In this document: piece after piece, positions 15,359 to 24,403 of the stretch
How positions within the stretch are numbered: the stretch's first letter is position 1
How the letters are laid out: the number at the start of each line of letters is the position of its first letter
DNA from: Streptomyces acidiscabies
Lineage (GTDB): Bacteria; Actinomycetota; Actinomycetes; Streptomycetales; Streptomycetaceae
Direction of reading: 5' to 3'
Assembly (NCBI RefSeq): GCF_020010905.1
Contig: NZ_JAGJBY010000002.1
Coordinates: forward strand, 4,278,001-4,342,000
Length of the DNA stretch: 64,000 bases
Notes under the pieces: model-generated
What the model was told of the DNA's origin: nothing
Databases searched by the model: none
The model's input: only the letters and a program-made list of their open reading frames with translations
Program-made: the position numbers and the translations under genes

Positions 15359-17581
15359 TCAGGCCGCCAGGTCCCCCGACTCGGCCTTCACCGGCGCCCC
15401 CAGCGGACGCGCGAGCCCCACGACGGCCTCGTCGAGCCGCTGGAGATGACGCAGCACGCGGTCGGTGACCCGCCCGTACCGGGGTGTGCCGTACCGCCCC
15501 GGCCGCAGCAGCGACGCGATGCTCGCCCCCGTACGGACGGCCGCGCCCTCGCCCCGGACGTGCGCGGCGACCGCCCCGATGTTGGCCACGATCCGCTCAC
15601 CCGCTCCCCGCAGCCGGGGATCGGCGGCGATGGACGGGTGCGTCGGCAGCAGCTCGGCCGTCGCCGCCAGCGAGCGCGCGTGGTACGCGCACGTCTCCAG
15701 CAGCGCCACGACGTACCGCGCCGTGTTCTTGCGGCTGCGCAGCGGCGACACCGGGTGCGTCAGGGGCTGCGTCGCGGCCAGCAGGTCGGCGAGCGCCTGG
15801 TCCAGCTCGCGGGCCCGCTCCAGCAGGTCGTCCGCCTGTGCGCCGCTGAGCTGGTCCAGGGCGCCGGAGGTGATGTCGGCGAGGTGCTCCAGGACGGATT
15901 CGAGGAGTTCGTTGGTACGCCGGTCCGTGTGCACCGGCAGCACCAGCGCCGCCGCGATCACCCCGCAGGCCGCGCCGAGCGCCGTCTCCTCGACGCGCAG
16001 GACCAGCACCGAGAGGCTGTAGGTGTGTAGCAGCGTGTACAGGACGCCGAGCGCGGCCGTCACGAAGAACGACATCAGCGTGTACGACAGGGGCGCGGTG
16101 TAGAACATCGCGAACACGCAGAGCAGGACCAGCGCGAACGCCGTCCACGTGTGCTGTCCGACCAGCCCCGCGAGCACCAGTCCGGCGGCCACGCCGAGGA
16201 CCGTGCCGAGCAGCCGCCGGTAGCCCTTGACCAGGATCTCGCCGGTCGACGCGGTGTTGAGGAAGACGATCCAGCAGGTCAGGACGGCCCAGTACCAGCG
16301 CTGCGAGGACAGGAACTCGCCGCCGACGATCGCCAGCGACGAGCCCACGGCGACCTGGAGCGCCGCGCGGGTCGTCGGCCGTGCGAGGCCCGACTCCTCC
16401 GGCTCCTCCTCGGCCTCCAGCGCGGCGTCCTCGGCGTCCAGCTCCTCCCGGGAGCGCGCCGTCTCCGGGGTGTCGTCGGCGTCGTCCTGCGGGCCGTCCA
16501 GCACGATCCGCAGGCCCAGGACCGCGCGGGCCGCCTCTCCTATGCCCCGGAAGACGTCCTGCACGGCCGGTGGCCCGTCGGGAAGGTTCTCCTCGTCGCG
16601 GTAGCCGAGGAGGCGGTTGCGCAGGTACGACCGTGAGGTCCCGGCCGCCTCCGGTTCGCGCACGAGCAGGCGCAGCGCGGAGAGGTCCCGGCGCAGGGTG
16701 TCCCGCGTGGCGTCGCGGACCAGGAGCTTGCCGCCCTCGGGGACGGGGGCGCCCGGGAGGTGGAGGGTGAGCGTGTCCGCGCGTTCGGCGCTGCGGGCGG
16801 TCAGCAGGAGCAGGCCGAGGCGCTCGGCGGTGATCTCCGCGTCCGCGATCCGGCGCTGGACCAGGCGGGCCGACGCCTCGTCCGGGGTGCCCTCCTCCAG
16901 GCGGCTCTGGATCATCAGCGCCGACTCGTGCAGGCGCGCGGTGCGCTCCCGCAGCCGCTCCAGCGCCTTCTCGACGTCCTCGGGACCGGCGTCGAGCAGC
17001 TCCAGCTGCGCGTCCAGGAGCTGCGCGAGGCGGGCACGGAACGCTCGGCGCAGGCGGTGGAAGATACCGGGCGAGGTCTGGGGGACGAGGACGAACCGCG
17101 CGACCGCGCTGCACGCGAAGGCCACGGCGACGGTGCCGAGGAACCCGGGCAGGTTCCCGGTCCGGACGCCGACGAACAGGGCGACGAAGTGGGTCTGGAA
17201 CGCGATCATGCCGAGCGCGTGGCCCCGGTCGCCGAACCTCCTGCCGTACACCGCGCCGAAGATCAGCACGACGAAGAACACGTCCCCGACGACCACCAGC
17301 GAGTGCAGCAGCGTCGCCAGGGCGACCGACGCGGCGGCCACCGGCAGGCCCAGTGCCAGCGTCACCCCCTGCGGGCCGCGCCGCTTCTCCTGGATCGCGA
17401 ACGTCGCGACCATCGCGGTGATCGCCCCCGCGACGAGATGCGACACGCCCACCCCGAACGGCGCCAGCACCGCGAGCGTCAACGCGATCGCCCCGGTCGT
17501 CCGCAGCCCCGCCGCGAGCCGCAACAGCCCCGGATCGGAGGCCGAGACCCTGTCCCACACCCGCCTGACCACTGTGTTCAC
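15359..17581 (-). CDS. FUSC-family membrane protein
   Basis: 740 residues with two blocks of membrane helices (about 20-175 and 405-555), each followed by a long cytoplasmic helical region: the FUSC / aromatic acid exporter arrangement. The segment 360-400 is very acidic (DDADDTPETARSREELDAED). Homologues export aromatic acids (AaeB) or fusaric acid; the substrate here is unknown. GTG start at 17581. Probably monocistronic; a terminator-like hairpin follows about 180 bp downstream. Confidence 0.88.
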   Translation of the reverse strand: MNTVVRRVWDRVSASDPGLLRLAAGLRTTGAIALTLAVLAPFGVGVSHLVAGAITAMVATFAIQEKRRGPQGVTLALGLPVAAASVALATLLHSLVVVGDVFFVVLIFGAVYGRRFGDRGHALGMIAFQTHFVALFVGVRTGNLPGFLGTVAVAFACSAVARFVLVPQTSPGIFHRLRRAFRARLAQLLDAQLELLDAGPEDVEKALERLRERTARLHESALMIQSRLEEGTPDEASARLVQRRIADAEITAERLGLLLLTARSAERADTLTLHLPGAPVPEGGKLLVRDATRDTLRRDLSALRLLVREPEAAGTSRSYLRNRLLGYRDEENLPDGPPAVQDVFRGIGEAARAVLGLRIVLDGPQDDADDTPETARSREELDAEDAALEAEEEPEESGLARPTTRAALQVAVGSSLAIVGGEFLSSQRWYWAVLTCWIVFLNTASTGEILVKGYRRLLGTVLGVAAGLVLAGLVGQHTWTAFALVLLCVFAMFYTAPLSYTLMSFFVTAALGVLYTLLHTYSLSVLVLRVEETALGAACGVIAAALVLPVHTDRRTNELLESVLEHLADITSGALDQLSGAQADDLLERARELDQALADLLAATQPLTHPVSPLRSRKNTARYVVALLETCAYHARSLAATAELLPTHPSIAADPRLRGAGERIVANIGAVAAHVRGEGAAVRTGASIASLLRPGRYGTPRYGRVTDRVLRHLQRLDEAVVGLARPLGAPVKAESGDLAA

Positions 17582-17665
17582 GCGGCGTACTTTATGCGCG
17601 GCGGGTGGCGGGCGGGGTGGGGGACAGGGGCGAATCTCGCAGGTCGGACGTCCCCCACCCGCCGC

Positions 17666-19018
17666 TCACTTTCCCTTGATCTGCTCCGCGACCTGCTCCG
17701 CCGTCAGGTACGTGTCCGTGTACTCGAAGTCGCTCATCCGCGCCGGCCTGCGGTACTGGAAGCCGGTGCGGACGAAATCGTCGCCCGCGACGGCGTTGAG
17801 GGTCCAGTTCGTGAGGACGCGGACCTTCGCGACGTTCGTGCGCAGCGCCGACCAGTGGTAGCCCCGCGCGACCGCCTGCGCGGGAATGCCCCGGAGTTCG
17901 ATCCCCATCGGCTTGGACACCGCGTCCGTGCCGCCGAGGTCGACGACCAGGCCGAGGTCCTTGTGCTTGTACGGCTTGGCCGGCAGCCCCCGCAGCGTCG
18001 CGATGACGTTGTCCGCGACGACCTTGCCCTGCCGCATCGCGTGCTGCGCCGTCGGCGGGCAGATCGAGCCGTCCTCGCCCTTGGCCAGGTCGGGCACGGC
18101 CGCAGCGTCGCCGAGGGCGAACACCCCGTCGTGCCCGGGGAGTGACATCTCCGGCGTCACGGCGAGCCGTCCGCGCACCGTCTCCGCGCCGAGCGTCCCG
18201 ATGAGGGGGCTCGCGGCGACCCCGGCGGTCCAGATCAGCGTGCGCGTCGGGATCACCCGGCCGTCCGTGAAGGTGACCTCCTCGGCGCCGGCCTTCTCGA
18301 TGGACACGCCGAGCGAGATCTCGACGCCCCGCTTGCGCAGCACCTCCTGCGCGCTGGACCCGAGCCGGTCGCCGAGTTCCGGCATCAACTTGGGCGCGAT
18401 GTCGATGAGATGCCACTTGATGAGCCCCGGGTCGAGGCGCGGATACCGCTTGACGGCGTTGCGGGTCAGCAGCTGGAGACAGGCCGCCGTCTCGGTCCCC
18501 GCGTACCCGCCGCCCACGACCACGAACTGGAGCCGGGAGGCCCGCTCGGCGGGGTCGTCGCTGGCGTCGGCCAGATCGAGCTGCGCGATCACGTGGTCAC
18601 GGACGTACGCGGCCTCGGAGAGCGTCTTCATGCCGATCGCGTGATCGGTGAGACCGGGGATGTCGAACGTGCGGGTCACACTGCCGGGCGCGAGGACGAG
18701 GTAGTCGTACGGCTCGTTCACCAGCTCCCCGGTGATCGTGCGGACCACGCACACCTTGGACTTGAGGTCGACGCCGATCGCGCCGCCCGGGATGATCCGG
18801 GTCCGGTACTTGCTGCTGCGGCGCAGCGACACGGCGATCGACTGCGGGGTGAGCACCCCGGACGCCACCTGCGGCAGCAGGGGCAGGTACAGCTGGTAGG
18901 CGAACGGCGTCACCAGGGTGATGTCCGCCTCGCCGGGGGACAGCCCCCGCTCCAGCCGCCGGACGCATCCCACGCCCGCGAAACCCGCACCGACCACCAG
19001 GATCTTGGGTCGATCCAC
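17666..19018 (-). CDS. NAD(P)/FAD-dependent oxidoreductase, type II NADH dehydrogenase-like
   Basis: 450 residues with two dinucleotide motifs: ILVVGAGFAGVGCVRRLE for FAD at the N-terminus and FVVVGGGYAGTETAACL for NADH in the middle, plus the second FAD contact DGVFALGDAAAVPDL. The C-terminal stretch RTNVAKVRVLTNWTLNAVAG is amphipathic/hydrophobic and fits membrane association. Such enzymes pass electrons from NADH to quinone without pumping protons. GTG start at 19018 with GGGAGG 6 bases upstream. Confidence 0.9.
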   Translation of the reverse strand: MDRPKILVVGAGFAGVGCVRRLERGLSPGEADITLVTPFAYQLYLPLLPQVASGVLTPQSIAVSLRRSSKYRTRIIPGGAIGVDLKSKVCVVRTITGELVNEPYDYLVLAPGSVTRTFDIPGLTDHAIGMKTLSEAAYVRDHVIAQLDLADASDDPAERASRLQFVVVGGGYAGTETAACLQLLTRNAVKRYPRLDPGLIKWHLIDIAPKLMPELGDRLGSSAQEVLRKRGVEISLGVSIEKAGAEEVTFTDGRVIPTRTLIWTAGVAASPLIGTLGAETVRGRLAVTPEMSLPGHDGVFALGDAAAVPDLAKGEDGSICPPTAQHAMRQGKVVADNVIATLRGLPAKPYKHKDLGLVVDLGGTDAVSKPMGIELRGIPAQAVARGYHWSALRTNVAKVRVLTNWTLNAVAGDDFVRTGFQYRRPARMSDFEYTDTYLTAEQVAEQIKGK

Positions 19019-19257
19019 GTCGACCTCCCTTTCTACGGCACCACACCGATCCCACCGTGCCGGGAGCGCTCGCGCCAGCCGGGTGAGGCATGGGTGACGG
19101 CCCCGGCCCGATAGTCACATTGCAATACCCCCGCCACACGGTTCCATGCGTGCCGTACGGCACGCGCCTTCGCGGCGTCAGGGCGGCTCAGGGCGGGTAT
19201 GGGGGAGCTGTACGGACGGCGGTGGGCGGCCGTCCACGGGGTGAAAGGGAGGGAGCC

Positions 19258-19632
19258 GTGTTGACCAGCGAGAGAATCTGGACGTACGGGCCGCAGACCG
19301 GCCGTACCGAGGGCCGGGCACTGACCGGCTACACCGTCGTCGCGACCGACGGCACCGTGGGCCACGTGGAACGCGAGGCCGCACCCCAGGGTCTGCACCA
19401 CCTCGTCGTCGAGACCGGCATGTGGGTCTTCGGCCGCAGCGCGGTCGTCCCGGCGGGCACCGTCGCCGGGATCGACGACACGGGCCGGCGCGTCCTGCTG
19501 ACGTGCACCCGCGACGAGGTGAAGGCCGCGCCGCGCTTCCGCACCGACAGCGAGACGCGCGACCCCGGCTACCTGGGGACCGTCGGCGCGTACTACCTGC
19601 GCCTCACCCCGCACGGCACCGCGCCGGCCTGA
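19258..19632 (+). CDS. PRC-barrel domain protein
   Basis: About 124 residues. A PRC-barrel-like beta fold covers about 20-85 (LTGYTVVATDGTVGHVE, HHLVVETGMWVFGRSAVVPAGTVAGID); the C-terminal tail (RDPGYLGTVGAYYLRL) is conserved in streptomycete relatives. Function unknown. The ribosome site GGGAGGGA serves either GTG 19258 or the following TTG 19261; the choice changes one residue. Confidence 0.8.
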   Translation: MLTSERIWTYGPQTGRTEGRALTGYTVVATDGTVGHVEREAAPQGLHHLVVETGMWVFGRSAVVPAGTVAGIDDTGRRVLLTCTRDEVKAAPRFRTDSETRDPGYLGTVGAYYLRLTPHGTAPA

Positions 19633-19653
19633 TTTCAAGGGAAAAACCAGCCC

Positions 19654-21555
19654 TTACCGGAACACGTCGTCCGCGTCGTCCCAGCTCAGCGCCTCCGGCG
19701 GGCTGTAGCGCGGGATCGGCGCGCGGGCCTGGTACATCGCCTCGATCTCCGCCGACCAGTGCTCGACGATCGAGTCCCGGCGCAGCTTCATCGACGGCGT
19801 CAGCAGCCCGCCCGCCTGGTCGAAGGCGCGCGGCAGGATCCGGAACACGCGGATCGACTCGGAGCGGGAGACGGCGCTGTTCGCGGCGGCGACGGCGCGG
19901 CCGATCTCCTCGCGCAGCGCGTTCTCCTCGCGCGCCTCACGGCTCGGCACGTCCCCCTGGAGGGCGAGCCGGGCCCGCCAGTGCGCCAGGAACTGCGGGT
20001 CCAGGGTGATGAGTGCGCCGACACAGGGCCGGTTGTCGCCGACCACGACCGCCTGGTGGACCAACGGGTGCATCCGCAGCCGCTGTTCGAGCAGCGTCGG
20101 CGAGACGCTCTTGCCGCTGGTCGTGACGATGACGTCCTTCTTGCGGCCGGTGATCGTCAGATAGCCGTCCGAGTCGAGGTGCCCGAGGTCGCCGGTCGCG
20201 AGCCAGCCGCCGCGCAGCGCCGCCCGGGTCGCCGGCTCGTCGCCGACGTACCCCTGGAACACCGAGGGGCCCTGCACCAGGATCTCCCCGTCGTCCGCGA
20301 CCCGGACGTCCGTACCGGGCAGCGCCCGGCCGACCGTGCCCGACTTCTCGCGGCCCAGCGGCTGCATGGTGATACCGCCGCCGGTCTCGGTGAGGCCGTA
20401 GCCGTCGTGGACGTAGACGCCGATGCCCTCGTAGAACAGGGACAGGTCGCGGTGCAGGGTGGAGCCGCCCGAGGTGGCGCGGCGGACCCGGCCGCCGAGC
20501 GCGGCGCGCAGTCTGCGGTAGACGGTCCGCTCGAAGACCGCGTGCTGCATCCGCAGGTCGAAGCCGGGACCCGAACCCCGCCCGAGGCGCTGGCGCTCCA
20601 CGGCCGTCGCGAACTCCCGCGCGGTCTGCGCCGCCCGCTCGAACAGCCCGCCCCTGCCGCTTTGTTGAGCGGTGAGGAGGAACCCCTTGTAGATCTTCTC
20701 GAACACCGACGGCACCGCGTACAGGTACGTCGGCCGGAAGGAGCGCAGCGCCGCCGTGATCGCCGCCTCGCTCATGTCCGGCTCGTGCCCCATCAGGAGG
20801 CCGCCGCGTATGCACAGGCCCTGGATCATCAGCCCGTACACGTGCGAGAACGGCAGGAACGCGAGGACGGCCGGACGCTCGCCCGGCGCCGCGACCGTGT
20901 GCCCCCACCCGGCGAGGAGCGTGTCGCAGGGGCTCGCGAGGCCCGCGTGGCTCAGCGCGCAGCCCAGCGGGCGGCCCGAGGTGCCTGAGGTGTAGAGGAT
21001 CGCCGCCGTCGAGTCGGGGAACACGATCCGGCGCAGCGAATCCACCGTCGTCACCGGCACCGACTCGCCCGCCGCCGCGAGCTGTTCGAGGGCGCCCGCG
21101 TCCAACTGCCAGACGTGGCGCAGCCAGTCGAGCCCCGCGCACACCGAACCGACCGTCATCACGGTCGCCTCGTCCTCCACGATCACCCCGACACAGCCCG
21201 AGTCCCGCAGGATCCACTCCACCTGGTCCCGCGACGACGTCGGGTACACCGGCACGATCTCCGCGCCCACCGTCCACAGCGCGTAGCTCAGCACCGTCCA
21301 CTCGTAGCGGGTGCGCGCCATCACCGCGACCCGGTGGCCCGGCGAGATCCCCGAGGCGACGAACCCCCGCGCCAGCGCCACCACTTCGTCCCGCAGCCGG
21401 GCGGCGCTCACCTCCTCCCACCCCTCGGGGTCGGTCGCCGAACGCCGGGCCAGGACCGCGCGTTCGGGGGTGCTCAGGGCGGCGTCGAAGATGCTGTCGG
21501 CGAGTCCTCCGGTCAGGGGTGAGAGGGGTGGGGGAGCGACCGTGACGTCGCGCAT
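19654..21555 (-). CDS. Long-chain acyl-CoA synthetase (AMP-forming)
   Basis: 633 residues, close to FadD15-type ligases. The AMP-binding motif is ILYTSGTSGRPLGCALSH, where the usual Lys of the P-loop-like motif (PKG) is Leu; GYGLTETGG and the hinge/catalytic region LTITGRKKDVIVTTSGKSVSP are otherwise typical. Activates fatty acids with ATP and CoA. ATG 21555 is preceded by AGGAG about 8 bases upstream; an in-frame extension upstream is not supported. Convergent with the PRC-barrel gene, 21 bp apart. Confidence 0.9.
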   Translation of the reverse strand: MRDVTVAPPPLSPLTGGLADSIFDAALSTPERAVLARRSATDPEGWEEVSAARLRDEVVALARGFVASGISPGHRVAVMARTRYEWTVLSYALWTVGAEIVPVYPTSSRDQVEWILRDSGCVGVIVEDEATVMTVGSVCAGLDWLRHVWQLDAGALEQLAAAGESVPVTTVDSLRRIVFPDSTAAILYTSGTSGRPLGCALSHAGLASPCDTLLAGWGHTVAAPGERPAVLAFLPFSHVYGLMIQGLCIRGGLLMGHEPDMSEAAITAALRSFRPTYLYAVPSVFEKIYKGFLLTAQQSGRGGLFERAAQTAREFATAVERQRLGRGSGPGFDLRMQHAVFERTVYRRLRAALGGRVRRATSGGSTLHRDLSLFYEGIGVYVHDGYGLTETGGGITMQPLGREKSGTVGRALPGTDVRVADDGEILVQGPSVFQGYVGDEPATRAALRGGWLATGDLGHLDSDGYLTITGRKKDVIVTTSGKSVSPTLLEQRLRMHPLVHQAVVVGDNRPCVGALITLDPQFLAHWRARLALQGDVPSREAREENALREEIGRAVAAANSAVSRSESIRVFRILPRAFDQAGGLLTPSMKLRRDSIVEHWSAEIEAMYQARAPIPRYSPPEALSWDDADDVFR

Positions 21556-21660
21556 GCACTGGCTCCTGATACGTACGGGCTGCGGGTGCTCGAATCTAGC
21601 CCAGTCACCGGCGCTTTTGACCTCGAACGCACAAGGATCACGGGTACGCGAGGTGCTCGT

Positions 21661-21679
21661 GTTGCACGAATGGAGCAAC
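21661..21679. promoter_or_regulatory. Inverted repeat upstream of the HATPase gene
   Basis: GTTGC-N9-GCAAC is centred about 90 bp before the ATG of the ATP-binding protein gene, in the 200-bp divergent region shared with the acyl-CoA synthetase. A candidate operator; the regulator is unknown. Confidence 0.3.
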
Positions 21680-21756
21680 GCCCCCACCGTGGAAGTGACG
21701 CGGAAGCGAACGGCAGTCACGCTCCGTGGAGCGGACTCGGTGAGGAGCCAACGACG

Positions 21757-22215
21757 ATGAAGACCGCCGCTCCCTGCACCTACCACCTCGACGTCGACGT
21801 CAGCCCCGAACGTGCCGGACAGGTCCGGCGCATCCTCGCCGCACACCTGCGGCACTGGGGTCTGGAGACGCTGGTGGAACCCGTCGGGGAAGGCGCCGAG
21901 CTGCTGCTCAACGCCATCGACCGGCACGCCCTCGACAAACGCGCGGCGATCGAGATGTGGTGGAACGGCCACCACCTCATCACCGCCGTCGCCGAGCACG
22001 ACCCCGACCTACGCCCCGACCAGGACCTCCGCGCCTGCCTCACCCGCCTCGCCGCCACCAGCGACGGCTGGGGCTGCTGCGCCACGGCGGACGGCGCCAA
22101 GGTCATCTGGTTCAGCCGCCGCGCCCGCACCGGCCGCCACGCCGCGCTGATCCCGGTCCGCCCGGCCCCGAGCCTGCGCACGAGCCTGGACCTGCCGAGG
22201 GCGGTCCTGGTCTAG
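21757..22215 (+). CDS. ATP-binding protein, anti-sigma kinase-like (HATPase_c_2)
   Basis: 152 residues. The fold is that of RsbW/SpoIIAB-like proteins: the N-box-like AELLLNAIDRHALDKRAAIEMWW, then a degenerate nucleotide region (GWGCCATADGAKVIWF). The canonical G1 box DxGxG is not clear, so ATP hydrolysis is doubtful. Streptomycetes have many such small proteins that bind sigma or anti-sigma-antagonist partners. ATG 21757 has TGAGGAG 9 bases upstream. Its stop shares CTAG with the convergent VOC gene. Confidence 0.85.
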   Translation: MKTAAPCTYHLDVDVSPERAGQVRRILAAHLRHWGLETLVEPVGEGAELLLNAIDRHALDKRAAIEMWWNGHHLITAVAEHDPDLRPDQDLRACLTRLAATSDGWGCCATADGAKVIWFSRRARTGRHAALIPVRPAPSLRTSLDLPRAVLV

Positions 22216-22991
22216 CCCTGGCGCTCCACCACGGTGAACTGGGCCCCGTCCGGATCGCGCAGGACGACCTGCTCCGCCGACTTGGTCAGGACGCTCCCGC
22301 CGTGCCGCTCCGCCGCCCGCGCGCACGCGGCGACGTCCGAGGCCCGGAAATGGACCTGCCAGTGCGGCCGTACCGTCGGATCGGGGGCCGCCTCCAGGGC
22401 ACCCGAGCCGATGCGGGCCACCGCCGCGCCCCGGCTGCGCAGCACGACCTCGCCGTCCTCGTAATGGACCTCGCAGCTCCCCGGCCGGTCCGACGCCCAG
22501 TCCAGGACCTCGCCGTAGAAGATCGCCGAGGCGAACGCGTCCCGCGTGTGCAGGCGGACCAGCGCGGGCGCCGCGCGGCGCCACAGGTCCCAGTCGCCGA
22601 ACAGCTCGCCCTCCCAGATGCCGAACGCGGCGCCGTCCCGGTCGGCCAGCAGCGCCGCGCGGCCCGGCGGCAGCGACACCGGGCCCACCGCGACCGTGCC
22701 GCCCCGCTCCCGGACCCGGCCCACCGCCTCGTCCGCGCCGAGCACCGCGAAGTACGGCGTCCACGCCACCGCCATCTGCCACATCGCCGCCACCCCCGCG
22801 ACCCCGGCCACCGGGACGCCGTCCGCCGAGGCGACCCGGAAGTGGTCGCCCAGGGAGCCCTGGCGCCACTCCCAGCCGAACACGGCTCCGTAGAACTCCT
22901 GGGTGGCCGCCAGGTCGCGGGTGGTGAGGCTGACCCAGCAGGGCGCCCCGAACACGGAGCGGGTGGTGACGACCTCGGGACGTGGGTTCAT
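22212..22991 (-). CDS. VOC-family protein (two glyoxalase-like domains)
   Basis: 259 residues in two vicinal-oxygen-chelate repeats: about 10-120 (GAPCWVSLTTRDLAATQEFYGAVFGWEW) and about 140-258 (LVRLHTRDAFASAIFYGEVLDWA, HWQVHFRASDVAACARA). The family includes glyoxalases, dioxygenases and resistance proteins; no specific function can be assigned. Divergent from the marR gene; convergent with the HATPase gene with overlapping stop codons. Confidence 0.87.
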   Translation of the reverse strand: MNPRPEVVTTRSVFGAPCWVSLTTRDLAATQEFYGAVFGWEWRQGSLGDHFRVASADGVPVAGVAGVAAMWQMAVAWTPYFAVLGADEAVGRVRERGGTVAVGPVSLPPGRAALLADRDGAAFGIWEGELFGDWDLWRRAAPALVRLHTRDAFASAIFYGEVLDWASDRPGSCEVHYEDGEVVLRSRGAAVARIGSGALEAAPDPTVRPHWQVHFRASDVAACARAAERHGGSVLTKSAEQVVLRDPDGAQFTVVERQG

Positions 22992-23078
22992 GACGATCTC
23001 CGGTACGGCGGTCGGGGGAGCAGGTCCAGTGTCGTGCGCACGGAGCGCAGACCGCCTCTTGACTCACCCTTGAGGCTG

Positions 23079-23099
23079 TTACCTCTGCTAAAGAGATAA
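23079..23099. promoter_or_regulatory. Candidate MarR operator overlapping a -10 element
   Basis: TTACCTCT-N5-AGAGATAA is an 8-bp inverted repeat with one mismatch. Its right arm runs into GATAAT (23095-23100), a good -10 element, with TTGAGG 19 bp further upstream. The predicted start point is almost at the marR ATG (23109), which has no ribosome site, so the message is probably leaderless and autorepressed. Confidence 0.55.
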
Positions 23100-23108
23100 T
23101 CTGCTCGT

Positions 23109-23582
23109 ATGGACGACGAGACGTTTCCGCAGGAACTCGCCGACGCGATCACCGGAGTCCAGCGGCTCCTGCGGCGCAGGCTGCGCGCCGGACTCACCGT
23201 CCCCCGGCTGCGCGGCGGCGAGGCCGAACTCCTGCGCCTCGTCGGCACCCGGCCCGGCATCGGCGTCACCGAGGCCGCGAAGGAACTCCTCCTCGCGGGC
23301 AACTCCGTCTCCACGCTCGTCAACCGGCTCGTGAAGGAGGGGTTCCTGATCCGCGAGACCGACCCCGCCGACCGGCGCGCCGCGCGCCTGAGGCTCACCG
23401 AGGCCGCGGAGGTCCGGCTGTGGGACTGGCGGGAGCGGCGCGCGGAACTCGTCGAGCGGGAGGTGGCGCGGCTCGACGCGGCGGACCGGGCGGCGCTGAG
23501 CGCGGCGCTGCCGGCGCTGCGGACGCTCGCCGTACAGCTCCAGCAGGAACCCGAAGAGCCTTCGGAGGAGGACCCGTCATGA
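23109..23582 (+). CDS. MarR-family transcriptional regulator
   Basis: 157 residues with the winged helix at about 35-100 (GVTEAAKELLLAGNSVSTLVNRLVKEGFLIRE..DRRAARLRLT). First gene of a three-gene unit: its TGA overlaps the ABC ATPase ATG (ATGA). It probably represses the exporter and itself through the site at 23079-23099. Confidence 0.9.
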   Translation: MDDETFPQELADAITGVQRLLRRRLRAGLTVPRLRGGEAELLRLVGTRPGIGVTEAAKELLLAGNSVSTLVNRLVKEGFLIRETDPADRRAARLRLTEAAEVRLWDWRERRAELVEREVARLDAADRAALSAALPALRTLAVQLQQEPEEPSEEDPS

Positions 23583-24403
23583 CCGACGCCGTCACCTGTA
23601 CCGGCCTCGCCTACGCCTTCGGGGACACCCGGGCCGTCGACGGGCTCGACCTCACCGTCGCCGAGGGCGAGGTCTTCGGCCTCCTCGGACCCAACGGCGC
23701 CGGAAAGACCACCGCCATCCGCTGCCTCACCACCCTGCTGCCGGTCCCCGCCGGGATGGTCCGCGTCTTCGGGCACGACGCCGCCGACGACCGCATGGCC
23801 GTCCGCCGCCTCCTCGGCTACGTCCCCCAGCAGCTCTCCGCCGACGCCGGGCTCACCGGGCGCGAGAACGTGTCGCTGTTCGCCCGCGTCTTCGACGTGC
23901 CCCGCAGGGAGCGCGCCGAGCGGGTCGGGCAGGCGCTGGCCGCCGTCGGGCTCACCGACGCCGCCGGGCGGCTCGCCGGGACGTACTCCGGCGGCATGGT
24001 GCGCCGCCTCGAACTCGCCCAGGCACTCGTCAGCGCGCCCCGGCTGCTCATCCTCGACGAACCCACCATCGGCCTCGACCCCATCGCCCGCACCGGCGTC
24101 TGGGAGCACATCGGCGCCGTGCGCGAGGCCACCGGGATGACCGTCCTCGTCACCACCCACTACATGGACGAGGCCGACCACTACTGCGACCGCGTCGGGC
24201 TGATGCACCACGGCCGGGTGCGTGCGCTCGGCACGCCCGGGGAGCTGCGCGAGGGCCTCGCCGCCCGGCGGGGTACCGAGGCGCTGCCCAGCCTGGAGGA
24301 CGTCTTCCGCGATGTCGCCGGCGGCTCCCTCGACCTCGACGAGAACTCAGGAGACTTCCGCGATGTCCGAAGCACCCGCCGTACCGCTCAGCGTGTCGGC
24401 TGA
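23579..24403 (+). CDS. ABC transporter ATP-binding protein (drug export type)
   Basis: 274 residues. Walker A GPNGAGKTT, signature YSGGMVRRLELAQ, Walker B LLILDEPTIGLDP and the H-loop region TVLVTTHYMDEAD. C-terminal extension of the DrrA type. ATG overlaps the marR stop, GGAGGA upstream. Pairs with the following permease to make an ABC-2 exporter for a hydrophobic compound; the cargo is unknown. Confidence 0.93.
   Translation: MTDAVTCTGLAYAFGDTRAVDGLDLTVAEGEVFGLLGPNGAGKTTAIRCLTTLLPVPAGMVRVFGHDAADDRMAVRRLLGYVPQQLSADAGLTGRENVSLFARVFDVPRRERAERVGQALAAVGLTDAAGRLAGTYSGGMVRRLELAQALVSAPRLLILDEPTIGLDPIARTGVWEHIGAVREATGMTVLVTTHYMDEADHYCDRVGLMHHGRVRALGTPGELREGLAARRGTEALPSLEDVFRDVAGGSLDLDENSGDFRDVRSTRRTAQRVG

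Noticed and set aside
15597..17558. 653-codon minus-strand frame inside the FUSC gene
   Set aside because: It is a frame-shifted shadow of FUSC rich in Arg/Gly; FUSC has clear membrane segments.
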